A DNA stretch of 64,000 bases from Cinnamomum chago (lineage: Eukaryota > Streptophyta > Magnoliopsida > Laurales > Lauraceae): NCBI GenBank assembly GCA_038049695.1, contig CP142455.1, positions 30,355,501 through 30,419,500 of the forward strand, read 5' to 3'. Shown one piece after another: positions 1-12,959 of this stretch (position 1 is the stretch's first letter; each line of letters begins with the position of its first letter). The notes beneath the pieces are model-generated. The model was not told the DNA's origin. It saw only the letters and a program-made list of their open reading frames with translations, and did no database searches. Position numbers and translations under genes: made by a program.

Positions 1-691
1 TGATTGCTTTGCAGAGGGGGGTTGGAGGCAAGGCAGTGGGTCAATTGAGAAATCAGTAAGCTCAAAACTAGAAGCCACCATAGCTAGGCAAATTCAAGCA
101 CAATTCCAAACTTCTGTCAAGCAAGCTCTTCAGGTATGCACATTCTGGATTATTGAAATAGGCATATACTATTTGGTCAGATAGGATGTCAACTGGTACC
201 CAGCCTAGCCCTGGGTGTAACTTGCTGCTCATTCTGGGTTTGAGTGAAGGCACACAAGCTGGGCCAGAGACTTAGATCTGAAATTCAATAATTAATTAAG
301 CCATAGCTTGGCAAATTCAAGCACAATTTTAAACTTCTGTCTATGAACACCAATGATATTGGTCACTGTCTAAGAGGAAACTTTCCTCCTGTAGATGTTC
401 CTGCAGTCGGACAAATGAAATTTAGGAGGGTTCCAGACCTCCAGTACTATTTCAATTGGAAGTGAAATTTGTCCCTAAGAACAGATTGGATTTTTTTTTT
501 TGGTTTGTGTTTCTAAATGTAGCATTCAGCTTGAATACATTTTTTACTTATTATAGTTTTAGTAAACAGAAGATTGAAATATAGTTTTAGCTTCATTTGA
601 TGATCAGAATGTTGGAGTTAATATACAATTATGAAGATAATTTATGAAGATGGTTGTATGTATAATTATATACTTTGCCTTTTAATATTAG
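1..691. other. Non-coding stretch with a short direct repeat
   Basis: No gene is recognisable. Two imperfect copies of a segment of about 50 bp lie at roughly 71-121 and 299-345; both contain the phrase gcaaattcaagcacaatt followed by aaacttctgtc. The stretch may be the left part of the PIF/Harbinger element whose transposase follows, but no terminal inverted repeat was seen, so the element probably starts outside the window or has lost its end. Confidence 0.35.
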
Positions 692-2130
692 ATGGATGGG
701 TCAACTTCGAATCACGGAGAGGAGGAAGAAGAGGAAGAGGAACTTAGCCATAGAAATGTTGCCATCCTTGGGGCAGCAACTACTGCGGTGGAAATATGGC
801 GGAACCAGATGACAACAATAGTTGCTTACTATGCAATGCTTCGAAACCCATTAGAAAGAGAAGATAGAGAAAGAGAACGAGAACTTTATATATCCACCTT
901 GCCGAGAGGCCAAGAAGCCCACTGTATAAGCTAGTTGAGAATGAACAAGGAATGTTTTGATCTACTATGCAGTCATTTGAGAAATAGAGGGCTTTTGCAA
1001 GACACTCGTGGAGTGAAAGTGGAGGAGCAAGTTGTTTTGTTCTTGCACACTGTTGCACACAATGTTAGGAATAGAACAAATGCAATGCGATTTTTTAGAA
1101 GTGGAGAAACAATAAGTCGTCAATTCCATCGAGTACTAAGAGCGATTAATGCCTTAGCTCCTGATATTATAAGACAAGTCGGGAATGATGCACCTAGAGG
1201 GCCAGTTGGTTTTGAGGTACATATTATAGCACACTAGTCGTTTTCATAAATCAACAAAAATAAAGAATTATTGTCATTTTTTCTTGCATTCTAATAGGGT
1301 GCCGTTGGAGCTATTGACAGGACCCACATTCCTGCTTTTGTGCCTTCTCAATTGCAAAGCACATTTTGAAATAGAAAGGGCACATTGTCACAAACTGTAA
1401 TGGTTGCATGTGGCTTCGATTTAAACTTTCAATACGTACTTCCGGGGTGGGAGGGGTCAGCAACCGATGCCCGTGTACTACAAAATGCACTCGCCCGACC
1501 CGATCCACTTGTTGTTCCTCGAGGTAATGAAGTCTACTAATTTGATTTTTTTTTCCGCTTATTTTTCTATTTGAAAATGACTGGTCTTTAACTAACTCTT
1601 AATGCTTTAAAACCATGGGGAGTAGGTAGATACTATCTAGTTGATGGAGGGTATGCAAACCAACCTGGATTTCTAGCTCCGTATCGAATGGCTAGATATC
1701 ATCTTGCTGATTTTAGAAGGAGGAATCCTGTCAATTCAAGGAGGTCTTCAACAAAATGCATTCACAAGCACGAAATGTTATTGAGAGGGCTTTCGGAATC
1801 TTGAAAAATAGGTTTGGAATTTTGAAGACAGCACCTCCATATGATATTCATGTACAAATTGACATTGTAATAGCGTGTTGCATGCTTCACAACTTTATCA
1901 GAATGAATGGTGGGCATACTTTCGATGAAGAGCTCTTGGAAGATCACCTTGATGATGTAAATTCAAATGAGGAAAATGATCTCAATAGTGCACTTGCTTC
2001 AACTGATGTGGCGGGAACATCGCGAATGTGTAGATTCTCACAGAGAGAGAAAGATGAATGGAGTCGATTTAGAGAGAACTTGAAGGAAAAACTTTGGAAC
2101 GAATATCCTCATAACACTCATCGCAGTTAG
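692..2130 (+). pseudogene. PIF/Harbinger-type transposase (HARBI1/ALP1-like), decayed
   Basis: The protein resembles the DDE_Tnp_4 nuclease of plant PIF/Harbinger elements, which cuts and joins element ends at TWA targets. Conserved blocks seen are RSGETISRQFHRVL, GAVGAIDRTHIPAF, SATDARVLQNAL, YYLVDGGYANQPGF and RNVIERAFGILKNRF, which hold the expected D, D and E positions. Inferred exons are about 935-1216, 1298-1523 and 1626-2130, with GT-AG introns between them. Disabling changes are an in-frame TAG at 932-934, a TGA at 1367-1369 (expected Arg codon) and a frame change near 1740-1750. The usual AIDGTH motif reads AIDRTH. An acidic Glu-rich stretch (692-760) precedes the domain in the same frame. 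The Myb-like partner ORF follows about 0.4 kb downstream on the same strand, as in two-ORF PIF elements. The family is well supported, and the copy is almost certainly inactive. Confidence 0.88.
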
Positions 2131-2555
2131 TAGAATAACAAAGTTCTACACATGGGCCATGTTGATTGAATGTTGTATCTAGCTTTCTCTAATTGTAAAG
2201 AATGTTATAATTGAATACTACTGTCATATTTAAAGTATCCTGAGAAGAGTTGTTTTGAGTTTTGCAGAGTTGTGTAATGTATGTAGTTCCTTGCTTTTGT
2301 TCTGAGCCATGGCTGTATAGTGGTGTTTTTTTTTTTTTTTTTTTGTTAGGCCTTTGTTTTTTTGGGTTGGCTTTTTTGAAGCCTTTTGCCTTTTGGGCTG
2401 GCTTTTTTGTACAGCCTTCCCTTGCTGGTCTTTTCCTTGTTTGTTTGGGGGCTCTTAGCCCTTTTCCCTCTTTTATCTTAAATCAATTACTTTTTAGCAA
2501 AAAAAAACTTTGGATATTATGTGTCGAGTGTTTGATTTATTTGTTCCATGTAGCT

Positions 2556-3513
2556 ATGTCAACAAAAATGAATAATGTCTTCAATGCTGTTATGGATGAT
2601 GAGATGCTCACACTATTACAAAAACAAATCGAGATGGGCAAGAAAGGGGATCGAGGCTTTAAAGAAGAGGCCTAAATGTTGTTGCATCAGCCATGACTGA
2701 AAGCAGTAACGGTGCATATGTCATGACATCATCCAGTGTTAAGAATAGATACAAACACTTGAAGCAGCTATATTATGCGATGAAGGAGATGATGAATGCA
2801 TCTGGTTTCGGATACAATCCAATGAGCAAACAAGTTGTTGCAGACGAGGCATTGTGGAACACTTGGTTGGAGGTATTATAATGTTTAATGCTAATTTTTT
2901 ATGTACTTTTTTCATTGTTTGTGATTTTATAATATAATGGAGAGTTTTTGCTATGATACAGGGACATCCAACAGCAAGACCATTGAAGACTAAGAGTATT
3001 GACTATGAAAAGATGAGATTGGTCTGTGGCAATGATATGGCAACAGGGCAGTTTGCTCGGTCTTCAAGTAGTGCACTGTCTGTTGACTTGATGCAGGAGT
3101 CAAGTAATTATAGTAACTCTGATGATGTCCCAATTCGCGTGGATGATTTAGAATGTGATTCTAAAGGTGGGGGGACAAGTGGGGAATCTTCTTCGAAGAA
3201 GAAGGAAGTACGAAAGAGGGCAAGAGATGTAGAAGTACTTGTAACGGGGATGAAAGAATCCGCGACTTTGGTGCAACATGCATTAGACAATCTTGCTGAT
3301 AGCATTAAGAACTCGGAGCCACATAAGCGACTAGGTGATGAAGTTTACAGAGAACTGATGAAGATAGAGGGTCTTACTCGAGATGACAAAGATGTTACAC
3401 ATGAGTGGCTAACATTGAGAAATGAGATGGCTGCAGTCTTCTTGTCGCATGGAGATAAGAAGGAATGGATACTAAGACGCTTGCATAGAATTCATGCTTC
3501 ATCCTTTCCTTAG
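2556..3513 (+). pseudogene. Myb/SANT-like partner ORF of the PIF/Harbinger element
   Basis: This resembles the Myb/SANT-like DNA-binding protein (L10-interacting-MYB-like) that PIF/Harbinger elements encode beside the transposase; in the family it helps bind the element ends and bring transposase to the nucleus. Exon 1 (2556-2872) carries the trihelix-like region with the blocks SSVKNRYKHLKQLYYAMKE and GFGYNPMSKQVVADEALWN. An intron with GT...AG ends (2873-2961) follows. Exon 2 (2962-3513) starts with GHPTARPLKTKSIDYEKM, typical of the family, then a Ser-rich linker, a basic KKKEVRKRAR stretch (possible nuclear localisation signal) and a helical C-terminus. One base is missing near 2671, where the frame must shift from the RGFKEEA block to the NVVASAMTES block, so exon 1 is broken. 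A poly-T and GC-poor stretch at 2320-2500 separates it from the transposase. Confidence 0.75.
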
Positions 3514-4445
3514 GTAGGATTTATTTAACAACACATTTATATCATGAGATTGGGTTGATTTTATGTTTTCTTTTCTTCGACTTGCATGTTGTTGGTTTTG
3601 GGTAGCGCAGGAAAAAATTGCATTTTGACTGTTGGGTTGTGGTTGTATTTCTCTATTGGTGTTTTTTTTTTTGTTACAGAGCCATGTGCTCAACAGTAGC
3701 ATGAAATTAGACTATCAGCATATGACACTTACAGTACCTTTCTGTGCAGGGGAACCGGCCATCAAGTAGCAACCAAGGCAGCGAGTATCATCAAGTTCAT
3801 GGCTGACTTTGTGCTTCTCTATGTTTCCTTTGCTTTTAATAGAGATTCTGTAACTTTTACTTAGAAGCCCAAGTGGCTTCTGTTATGGGACTCAATTTTT
3901 TGATGTATCTAACCAAGGTGGCAAACAAGACTCTAGATGTTGTCCTTGGCTGGTTCTAGTAGGATAGTATTGCTTCCTTTCTTTTCTTCTTTTTGTTACT
4001 GAACTTAAAAAAAAAAAAAAAATTAGTACTTTGACTAGTGTTGAGGGCGTGGGTATGTTGATGGTTTCGCACAAAATTACATGACATGGTTATTAATTAT
4101 TTTAGGTGACATTAATTATTGTTGCTTGATTGTCTCTCAGAAAAGGCAATTGAAGGATCTCTTTTTAATTTTTTTTTCTAGCCTTTTTGTTACTTGCATG
4201 GGTCAAATGCTGATGGAGACATAGAAAAGATGATATTAGGTGTGTCCATGAATATTAATATTATATGGGACCTGTTGAAACGATCCCATGAAGTGTTCGT
4301 AAGTAAGAATAAAAGAGAGCTTATTTTTCTCTGTGTTCCCATTTTTACTTTACTCATATATGAAAAGACTAGGAGGTCATATAAAAAATATGAAAGATAA
4401 AATTTGAATTTTTTTTTGCCACCACACATAATTCCAATTCCATTA
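3514..4445. other. Downstream flank of the Harbinger relic, non-coding
   Basis: No gene is seen. The stretch holds short poly-T and poly-A runs (around 3664 and 4006) and AT-rich DNA. I looked here for the right terminal repeat of the transposase-bearing element and found none that I could pair. Confidence 0.3.
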
Positions 4446-5158
4446 AGGGCATGTTTGGCAACGGTCCTCAAGTCAGAATCCTGGATTGTTTTCTTGTGAT
4501 ATCAAGGATAACCTATGTTTGGTTACCTTTTGGACCATGGAGAGGAGATGCACCCTTTCTGCAATGCCCATGTTTTTAAAGGCCAGGGTATATAAACCCA
4601 GTTTCTGCAAAGAAAACAACCCTGAATCCTTTTCAATCTCCAAACCCCTTTCTCTAGACCTCTAACCCTTCTCTTCTGCTGCTGCAACTGGATTCCACCG
4701 ACAACGACAACGACTTCTCTCCCCTACTCTTCTTCGTCTTTCAGCAGCGATTGGAGGCTCTAGCTAGTGCTGCGATTAGAGGCTCCTTCGACTGTACACA
4801 GTCAACCACTATCCCTCACTCCTCTTAGTCTTTCGGCAACGACCAATACGATCATCTTCCTTCAGCAACGCAACATTCCAAGGATTCCTTCTCCGTTACT
4901 TTCCTCAGGTGACTCTAGATTCTCTCATTTCCTTTGTTTATGTTCTTTTCCCCAGTTTTCATGTATCGAATATCTCATATATTTTTTCCCCTCATAATTA
5001 TCTTCTTCTCTCTCCAAACTTAATTGATTCCAAATCAAAATTCATTTCTCTTTCTCATCTGGAATCCCTAATCTTCTTTTTTCTTCATCATGTCATTTCG
5101 TGTTTGCTTCCGAGCTGGATTGTGGATTGATGTGAATTTAAATTCAATCCCTTAATAC

Positions 5159-6886
5159 TGCAAGTGCACAACTATCTTGTCGAGACATTGACGAGTATAG
5201 GTCGAACCCACAAGAAGCACTATTGAAATCCCTCTTTTTTACTAGAATCTGATTTTTTTTTATCAATGATAATGACAAGAGAGATAAAAAAAGACATAAA
5301 TAATAATACTAGAAAAAATGCAGAAATAAAATATGATAAAATGCATATCAGAATATCATGAATCTATTAAATAGTCCCACCATCATTCTATGCAATCGAT
5401 AAAATAAATTTGTCCCAAAAATCCTTCAAATCAGAAACAAATTAATGTTTCTTATTCGGATAATTTGTCTATCAAAGAGCACAGTTTTTCACAATTTATT
5501 TAAGGAAAGATTCTCTTTCACCTAATGAAATTATGAACTTAACTAAATATCACATATTAATAAAAAATTGATTATCAAAGAATTTCAATCTAAGAATAAT
5601 CTATTAGGAAAACATACATGATTAAAGCATTGTTCAAATAAAAAAAATTGAATTACATAGGTTGTCAATGGCAGATCGCAGATTTATTATTATAATCAAT
5701 ATGCAAGAGACAAAAATATCACATAAATTAACGATGAGAAACACTTAACTTCATCTGACACTTTGATCCAAGGATCTACTCCTCCATTGCAAAAGATGTG
5801 ATTTTCATTGAGAACTTTATGACAATTACAATTTTCTCATACTCTTCTAACCTAATTCTGGAACAGGGCTCCAGAATACCCGCAGATTTTTTTTCTTTTT
5901 AGAGAGAGAAGATAGAGAGAGGAGAGAAAAATTTCTTAATGAAAGAGGGATGATGCATTGGACGTCTACGGTCTTGTTAAAATAGGGTATGGGCTCCCTA
6001 TTCTTTCTATCTAGATCCTCTTTTTTAGCATAAGAATCTCCCTTCTTTGGTAAGTCTTCTCCTTACTTTCCAAGCTTGCAAGATTTGGCAAATAATGGTA
6101 GAGATTTTTGGAGAGAATCTTCCAAAGCTATTTTTGTAAACTCTTTGCTTGCTCACACTTTCTAAATTTTACTTTAAGCAAATCTTCCTGAAATTGACCT
6201 ACTAAAGATAAAAAGTTTGTGCACATTCATGGATCTTCAAAATTGGAAATATGGGACCCGCTCAAATGATTATGGCCGGGAGCTATATAGTAAATAGAAA
6301 GAGTGCTCGAAGGGATTTGGAGATCGGATGGATTTTGCTTTGCTATGAAACATTGATTTGATAATCTTCCCACTTGAGATATCCTTAGCCATCACATGCC
6401 ATATTCTGATTTTTAATGCCCATTGGATGAAGCTTCCTTATCATGGAAGTGTGGCAGTGGGGACACAAATATATCATGGCCGTGACATGTCTCTTATTGG
6501 GCTAAAACACTTCACACCCATCTTGGAAATAACTGCTTTCTTATCTTGAAGTGGAAAGATGATGTCTTTCAAAATCTTCTAGAAATGATGTGAGCATGGG
6601 ACCCTCCTGGACATCCTTGTGGTTTTGCGAGTCTTACCATTTTCTGCACATACTAATTAAACTCATCAAATGTTGAAGAGCCCACTTGATGCAGGACCCG
6701 TCCGAACAGAGTTTTACTCCTATTGGACTCTTCAAATAAAACACCAAAAAGAATGCAGAAAATGTATAAAAATGTGAAGAATCCAAATTCTAGGTAAAAA
6801 TGCACAAAATGGTGAAAATGAATGAAAATTGGTGCAATTTACCCGATTAAATTCCTAGAAATATGCAAATTCATGGATTCAACACA
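5159..6886 (-). repeat. 3' LTR of a 5'-truncated Athila-like element
   Basis: On the minus strand the segment starts TGTTGAATCC just after a purine-rich tract (about GGTCGAGGGGTG, plus-strand 6885-6898) and ends CACTTGCA at 5159, giving TG...CA ends and a length of about 1.73 kb. The interior near 5160-5215 (gcaagtgcacaact, gacgagtatagg, cgaacccacaag) is typical of the end of plant Athila/gypsy LTRs. It lies on the 3' side of a matching minus-strand pol region. No second copy was found to the right, so the element has lost its 5' LTR. The bases aatac (5154-5158) would be the target duplication, but the partner site is gone. Confidence 0.6.
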
Positions 6887-8449
6887 CCCCTCGACCAGCC
6901 TTTTGGTAGTCCATTAGCAAAAGTTGCGAAAGCAATGAAGTTCTTTGACCTAGTCTAAGAAACAAATATAAAAAACATGAAAAGAAAATCACTTTCGCTG
7001 GTGCTCTCGGTTGCATTTAGCGTATGCAACAATCCCTTAAACCCCTAGGTTACCCTAGTGAATGAGTTGTGCCTCGTAAGGGTTTGTAGTGAATTTCTAC
7101 CCACAAAATCCCTTTTTTTTGTCATATATATATCCAAGGCAAAAGAAATTTCTCAAAAGAAAATCCATTCTTGTGAGATATTTCCGAAATCCAGAATAAT
7201 CAAAAGTCCAGACTTTTCAAAATCCAGTCCACTATTCTATTTTCAATTTTTTTTTATCAAATTCATACCAAGACTTGTGTGCACGGTGAGATTAAGTACA
7301 CATCACTAACCGGTTTTGAACTTTCCAGACCAATGCCACACTACAGAAAATTCTTTCAAATTGTTCGGTTCCCCAAAATCTAGCCAAAATATATTTGCTC
7401 CGCACAATATTGCTATTATGACGGCTGCACAATGCTGTTAAGGGTTGAAAATTTTCTCCATTCCTCTCTCTGTTTTTGTTTTGTTTTCTAAACATATATA
7501 AATATATGTTTTTCTTTTTTTGAAACACACACTTGTGACTGTGCAATGCTTAGGTCCCTTAAGCTTTCTAATTAACTCATGTAACGAGCATTAGGCTAAT
7601 GACTCCCAAACCAGATAGCTTTAAGGCACTAGGTGTGTAAATACCCCTACGGGCTTACTGGCTCGGGTTAAAAAGGCTACAACCCAAACTAGTCATAAAA
7701 TCTTTTACTCTTTTCAAGACTTCTAACTAAATACTTTTTCGTTTTTCTTTTTTTTTTTTTTCGAGAGAGTGGAGAGAAGCTCATCGGGCCCCAAACAAAA
7801 GGTAGCGATTTTCAATTAGCCTGAATTAATTCTCTTTACTGAACCAGGAGATAAAAATACTGAACTAAACTGTGGGTTCTCATTATATTTTCTAGAAAAG
7901 TCCGAAAGTAACATCTTAGCTTCCTATCCAAAACTTTGAGAAATGTATACATGTGTGTATGTGAGGACAAGCTTAGATACTCCCTTGATAGGTTTCTTTA
8001 AAAAAAAAAAAAAAGGACCTTCTTTTTACTTCCTTCCGAAAATTCAAAAATTCTTAAATATCTTAATTCATCTCATTTCCTTTGAAAACTTCCTTTTTCC
8101 TAATTTTTTTTCTTTTTTTTTCTTTTTTTGCAAAAGATGTTGAACAACAAGTGATTAAGTCGCACGCACACCCCAACCTAAACTTGACACTGTCATCTCA
8201 ATGTTATGAATAAAAAAAATGCAATGGGGTGATGCGATGGTGATGCTGACTACTCAGAGTAGATGGGATCCTAAAGCAGGATTTCATCAATGTGTTTGTC
8301 TGTCAGTTCAAGAAACTGTTTCAACCGTTGACCATTCACTTTCAAAACATCCTCATTCTTGGGATTTTCAATTTCCACAGCATCATGAAAGTAAACAATC
8401 TTGACAATGAATTAACCAGTCCACCGGGTTCGTAACTTCCCTGGAAACA
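6887..8449 (-). other. 3' non-coding part of the Athila-like element
   Basis: No reading frame is credible here. The stretch resembles the equivalent 3' region of the other Athila-like element in the window: the cctcgtaagggtttgtagtg segment at about 7072 matches one at about 58738, and ggcttactggctcgggtt at about 7648 matches one at about 59288. This shows that the two elements belong to one related group. The distal end of integrase may reach into 8210-8449 in broken form. Confidence 0.6.
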
Positions 8450-11323
8450 GGTGTAACCGGGAGTTATACAAAAGGACTTTCATACCCAGTTTAAAGGACT
8501 TTCATAAAATTGACTTATCATGGTTCAACTTCATTCTTTCCTTGTAGATCTTGGCATTCTCATAGGCATCATTTTTAAGTTCTTCCAACTCATTGAATTG
8601 CAATTTGCACAGAGTACCTGCAGTGGTTAAGTCAAAATTGAACTTCTTAATGGCTCAATAAGCTCTATGCTCAAATTCAATAGGCAAGTGGCATGCCTTC
8701 CCATAGACCAACCTATATGGGGACATCCCAATAGGTGTCTTGTAAGCGGTTCGATAGGCCCGCAGTGCGTCGATCAATCACAAAGACCAGTGAATTTGTT
8801 TTTTTGCTTATTCAAAATTCCCGCTTGGCCACTTGTTTGTGGGTGATAAGGTGTAGCAACCTTATGGGTGACATAATATTTTTTCAACAAATGCTCAAAG
8901 GGATGGTTTCAAAAGTGAGTGCCTCCGTCACTAATCATCACTCTAAGGGTACCAAAGCGAGAAAAGATGTGTTCTTTCACAAACTTAATCACCACATGGT
9001 GGTCATTCTTCTTTGTCCGTATAGATTCTACCCACTTGGAAACATGGTCTACTGCAGTAAAATGTAAAGACTTGCAAAGGAATTTGGAAATGGCCCCATG
9101 AAGTCAATTCCCCACACATAAAAATCTCCACCACAAGTATGGGATTCAAGGGCATCATGTTCCTCTGATTGAGCTTGCCAAGCTTTTGACACCTCTCACA
9201 GTTCAAACAAAAAGTGCGGCAATCTTTAAAGATTGTGGTACAGTAAAATCGACACTGCAAAACTTTTACAGCTGTCTTTTTCGAACTAAAGTGCCCTCCA
9301 CATGCATGATCATGGCAGAATGAAATGACCGAGTAATGGTCATGATAATGAATGCATCTCCTGATGATCTGATCCGGACAGTACTTAAAAACATAAGGGT
9401 CATCCTAGATAAAGTACTTGACCGCAGCTAGAAATTTTGATCGATCCTGTTTTGACCAATGGGCGGGCATCTCTCTTGTAACAAGGAAATTGTTTATATC
9501 TGCAAACCAGGGGATTTAGAAAATACAGAGAAATTGTTCATCAGGAAAATTTTCATTCAAAGGGACCTCATCTGATGGCTCTAAGGGTAACCTCGAAAGA
9601 TGGTCTGCTGTAAAATTCTCACATCCTTATTTATCTCTTATTTTCAAATCAAACTCTTGTAGCAGAAGGATCCACTGAATCAATCGGGTTTTTGCATCCT
9701 TTTTGGACAGAAGGTATCTCAGAGCTGCATGGTCCGTATAAATGATGACTTTGGACCCTATCAAGTAGGACAAAAATTTCTCCAAGGCAAACATCACTGC
9801 TAGCATTTCTTTTTTAGTGGTTGTATAATTTAGTTGTGCATCATTGAGGGTCCTACTTGCATAGTAAATCACATGGGGTAACTTCCCAACCCATTGACCC
9901 AAAACAACTCCAATAGTAGTATCGGATGCATCACACATTAGCTCAAATAGAATGGTTCAATCAGGTGGCTGAATTCTATGGGCTGAAGTTAATTGCTTTT
10001 CCAGTCTCTCAAAAGCCTTTAGACACTTCTCATCAAATTCAAACGGGGCCTCTTTTGTCAGCAATTGGCACAAAGGTTTAACAATTTTACTAAAATTCTT
10101 GATGAATCTACGATAAAAACCAGCATGGCCCAGGAATGATCGAATTTGCTTAACTGATTTTGGTGGTAGCAATTTGGAGATTAAATTATTTTTTTCTTTG
10201 TCCACCTCAATTCCATTATCAGAAATAATGTATCCCAGAACTATGCCCCTTTTTACCATATAATGACATTTCTCCCAATTTAAGACTAGATTATGTTCTT
10301 TGCATCTTTCAAGTACAAGGGACAAATGATGTAAGCACTCCTCAAAAAAATTGCCAAAGACCGAAAAATCATCCATGAAAACCTCAGTGAATCTTTCTAC
10401 TATGTCAGAAAATATGCTCAACATGCACCTTTGAAAGGTGGCCGGTGTATTGCATAGCCCAAAGGGCATGCATCTGTAAGAAAAAGTGCCAAACGAACAT
10501 GTGAATGTGGTCTTTTTCTGGTCCTCTGGTCCAGTTGAAATTTGATTGTAACTGGATTAACCATCAAGAAAAAAATAATATACATGACCGGCTAGCCTTT
10601 CAAGGATCTGATCCATGAATGGGAGGGGAAAATGATCTTTCCGAGTGACTGAGTTCAACTTCCTATAATCAATGCATACCCTCCATCTAGTCTGTATCCG
10701 AGTGGGTACCAATTCATTGCCCTCATTTTGAACCATTGTTATTCCAGATTTTTTTAGTAGCAGTTGAACCAGGCTCACACATGCACTATCAGATATGGGG
10801 TAAAGCACCCCTACATCAAGTAATTTTAAAATTTCCGACCTGACCACTTCCTTCATTGCAGGGTTCAGTCACCTCTGTGGTTCACGAGAAGTTTTTTGCA
10901 TTCTTCCAAATGGATTCTATGTTGGACCACATATGGGCTTATTCTTTTAATATCTGCAATGGACCACCCTATATAGCTTCCTTATGTTCATCCAAAATTT
11001 TAATGAGTTTTTCTTCCTGGACAGGGTCTAAGTCTGAAGCTATAATCTTGAAAGGTTTCTAGCCGGCCTAAAAACACATATTTCAAAGTATCCGGCAACT
11101 GCTTGAGTTCTAACTTAGGGGGCTCTACAATCGATGGGACAGGTGGAGAAGCAGATGGAGTCAGTATCTCATGCTTCGGTTGCCACCTGGAGCAATCCGT
11201 GGATGGGGTGTTTTGATTTGTTTCCCTCGAGGGTTTCACATGACACGTGCAATTGTCTAACATTGCAAAAGAGGTAATGTTCTTTACATAATTTGTGCCA
11301 TGATCATTTAATTTATTATGCAA
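8450..11323 (-). pseudogene. Athila-like Ty3/gypsy pol (RT, RNase H, integrase), broken
   Basis: Read on the minus strand from 11323 down, the domains follow the Ty3/gypsy order: linker with VEPPKLELKQLPDTLKYVFL, reverse transcriptase (WRVCIDYRKLNSVTRKDHFP; MPFGLCNTPATFQRCM; FMDDFSVFG, the catalytic F-M-D-D), RNase H ([33 protein letters not shown]), the integrase HHCC zinc finger (CLNCERCQKLGKL) and the integrase core with [17 protein letters not shown]. Sequence style is that of the Athila lineage. Breaks seen: a frame change between about 11000 and 10856, and in-frame stops near 10555 (YSGYNQ region), 9954 (expected Trp) and 9624. The 9003-9260 block shifts frame within the start of the core. 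The element is dead as a coding unit. Gag, protease and the 5' LTR are absent; sequence that might be degenerate protease-linker reaches to about 11600. Confidence 0.9.
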
Positions 11324-11649
11324 CTTTTGTTTCTGCTAATCATTAATCGTTATATGACTTCTAAAGTCTCTCCAAGTATAACAAACAATAGCTTCAGCTC
11401 TGATGGAGAAGACAAGTTCAAACAGATTTAATGAAGATGAATCATTGACGCTGGTCTAGGCATCATCCTCAATAATTAGTCAATGCATTTCTATGGAAGC
11501 ATCATCGTTTAATATAATTTCTGACATGATTTTTTTGTCTTTTATTTTGTACGTCTTGCCATGTGGTCTTCGAGTCACTATTAGCAAAATCTCGGATAAA
11601 ATAATCTGGGCATTTTCTGTCTTTTATTTATGGAATCTGAATGGTTTTT

Positions 11650-12959
11650 TTTTTTTTTTTTTTTGCCAAGTTGGGTTTTAAGAATGTTTTTATGTAATTG
11701 ATTGTTGAATGGATGGAGTCATAGTTTTTATTTTATTGCTTCCAGTGGATGAATGGAAGGAGTTGTTTTTGGCCTTTTTCTTTTTTCATGTTACATATTA
11801 TTCAATTGAATTGAAATAGAGGATGGATGGTTATGGATTGACCTTTTCTTCTTAATGTAATTTGAATGGATGGATTGATATTTTATTTTGGATAGATGTG
11901 ACGGGGACTATGATATGCTTATTTCTATTGCTAAATTGTGCTAGATATGATTAGCTGGGGCATGCTTGTGTGCTATTGTTATTCATAGAAATTGTTACAC
12001 AGTGAATCCTCTGCAAATATTAAACTGAATATTTCATTGTCTATCCTTCCCGCAAGAACCCATTTTTCAATTTTGGAGCCCCACTAGAATATACAGATGA
12101 TGTTCTACAGCAAGTTTGGATAAACAAGTTTTATAGTGGATGTTGTCATAGGCAAGAGTGGTTTGTAGTGGGTGTGGAAATATAACTATCATATTATTCC
12201 TGCAAATGGTTTGAAATGCAAATAGTTTGTAGTTGAATGGTTTGAATCCACTGGCAATAGTAACCGGTCAGATTATTCCTACTCCTAGTTGCTTATTAAA
12301 GATCATTTCGTGCCGATTGCACTTTCCTTGACTGAAGTAAACGTGTTGCTGGGAAATAGCTCCTATGTAAGAGAGTTGCATTTTGCAAGTGATCTAAATC
12401 CAGAGAGTTGCAGCACATTGATTTCAAACTAGGGAGAATCTCAACTTTGATTTTATGAAAACACCATGCTTCTTAAGGTGAACAATTTATAGAAACATTT
12501 ATTTACAACAAATGATTTTCTACAGAGTCCAGCTTTATCTTTTTTTTTCAAGGAGAAGAATTCTTCTCGTGGTGTACAGCTTCTCTTGGACAATAGGCCT
12601 AAAGCTGGTGGAAATATTGGGAGTGGCTCTAATTGGAGATACTAGTGTACAATTTCTGATTAAATCCTAAGTAGCTGAAACTTTAGCGATGGGGGCGGGT
12701 TTAATTGGGGATGGTGATTTGGGATATAAGTTAGGATGCGTGGTGTGAACTGAATTTAAGATGGAGATAACCAATCCTTTTTTTTTTGTGGATCCCACTC
12801 GCGTTACCAAATGTGGGTTTGAAGGAATCATTTATGATTCCTCAAACGTGGTATGCGATGAATCATTTCCCTCATAAATCCTTTCTGCAGAAAGTTTAAA
12901 TCCATGGCACCAAGGATTCATCCGTAGAGAGGATTCCTCTCCCGTTACCAAACGTGCCC
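11650..12959. other. Right arm of the TIR element, no gene seen
   Basis: After a run of T's (11646-11664) the sequence changes character and no longer resembles retroelement coding DNA. I find no credible reading frame. The last 200 bp carry the inverted terminal and subterminal motifs described for the 4446-12959 element. Confidence 0.4.

Larger units (their letters stand above)
4446..12959. mobile_element. TIR-bounded DNA element split by an Athila-like insertion
   Basis: The left end (4447) reads GGGCATGTTTGGCAACGG. The right end, read on the minus strand from 12959, begins GGGCACGTTTGGTAACGG, so 16 of 18 bases match in inverted orientation. Both arms also hold a second, subterminal copy of a GTTTGGTTACC/GTTTGGTAACG-like motif and a CCATGG, which suggests homologous ends. 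Flanking trinucleotides are TTA (or TAA) on the left and TTA on the right, consistent with the TWA target preference of PIF/Harbinger, although the duplication is exact only if the left end carries one extra A. The left arm is 4446-5158 and the right arm about 11650-12959; the middle is occupied by an Athila-like retroelement. The left arm has a CT-rich leader-like stretch (4620-4915). No transposase of its own was found, so it is a non-autonomous element or a relic. Confidence 0.55.

Noticed and set aside
2262-2555. Phe/Leu-rich N-terminal part of a frame leading into the Myb-like protein
   Set aside because: It is a translation of a poly-T-rich stretch; a splice acceptor (tag before 2554) and an ATG at 2556 give a better start.
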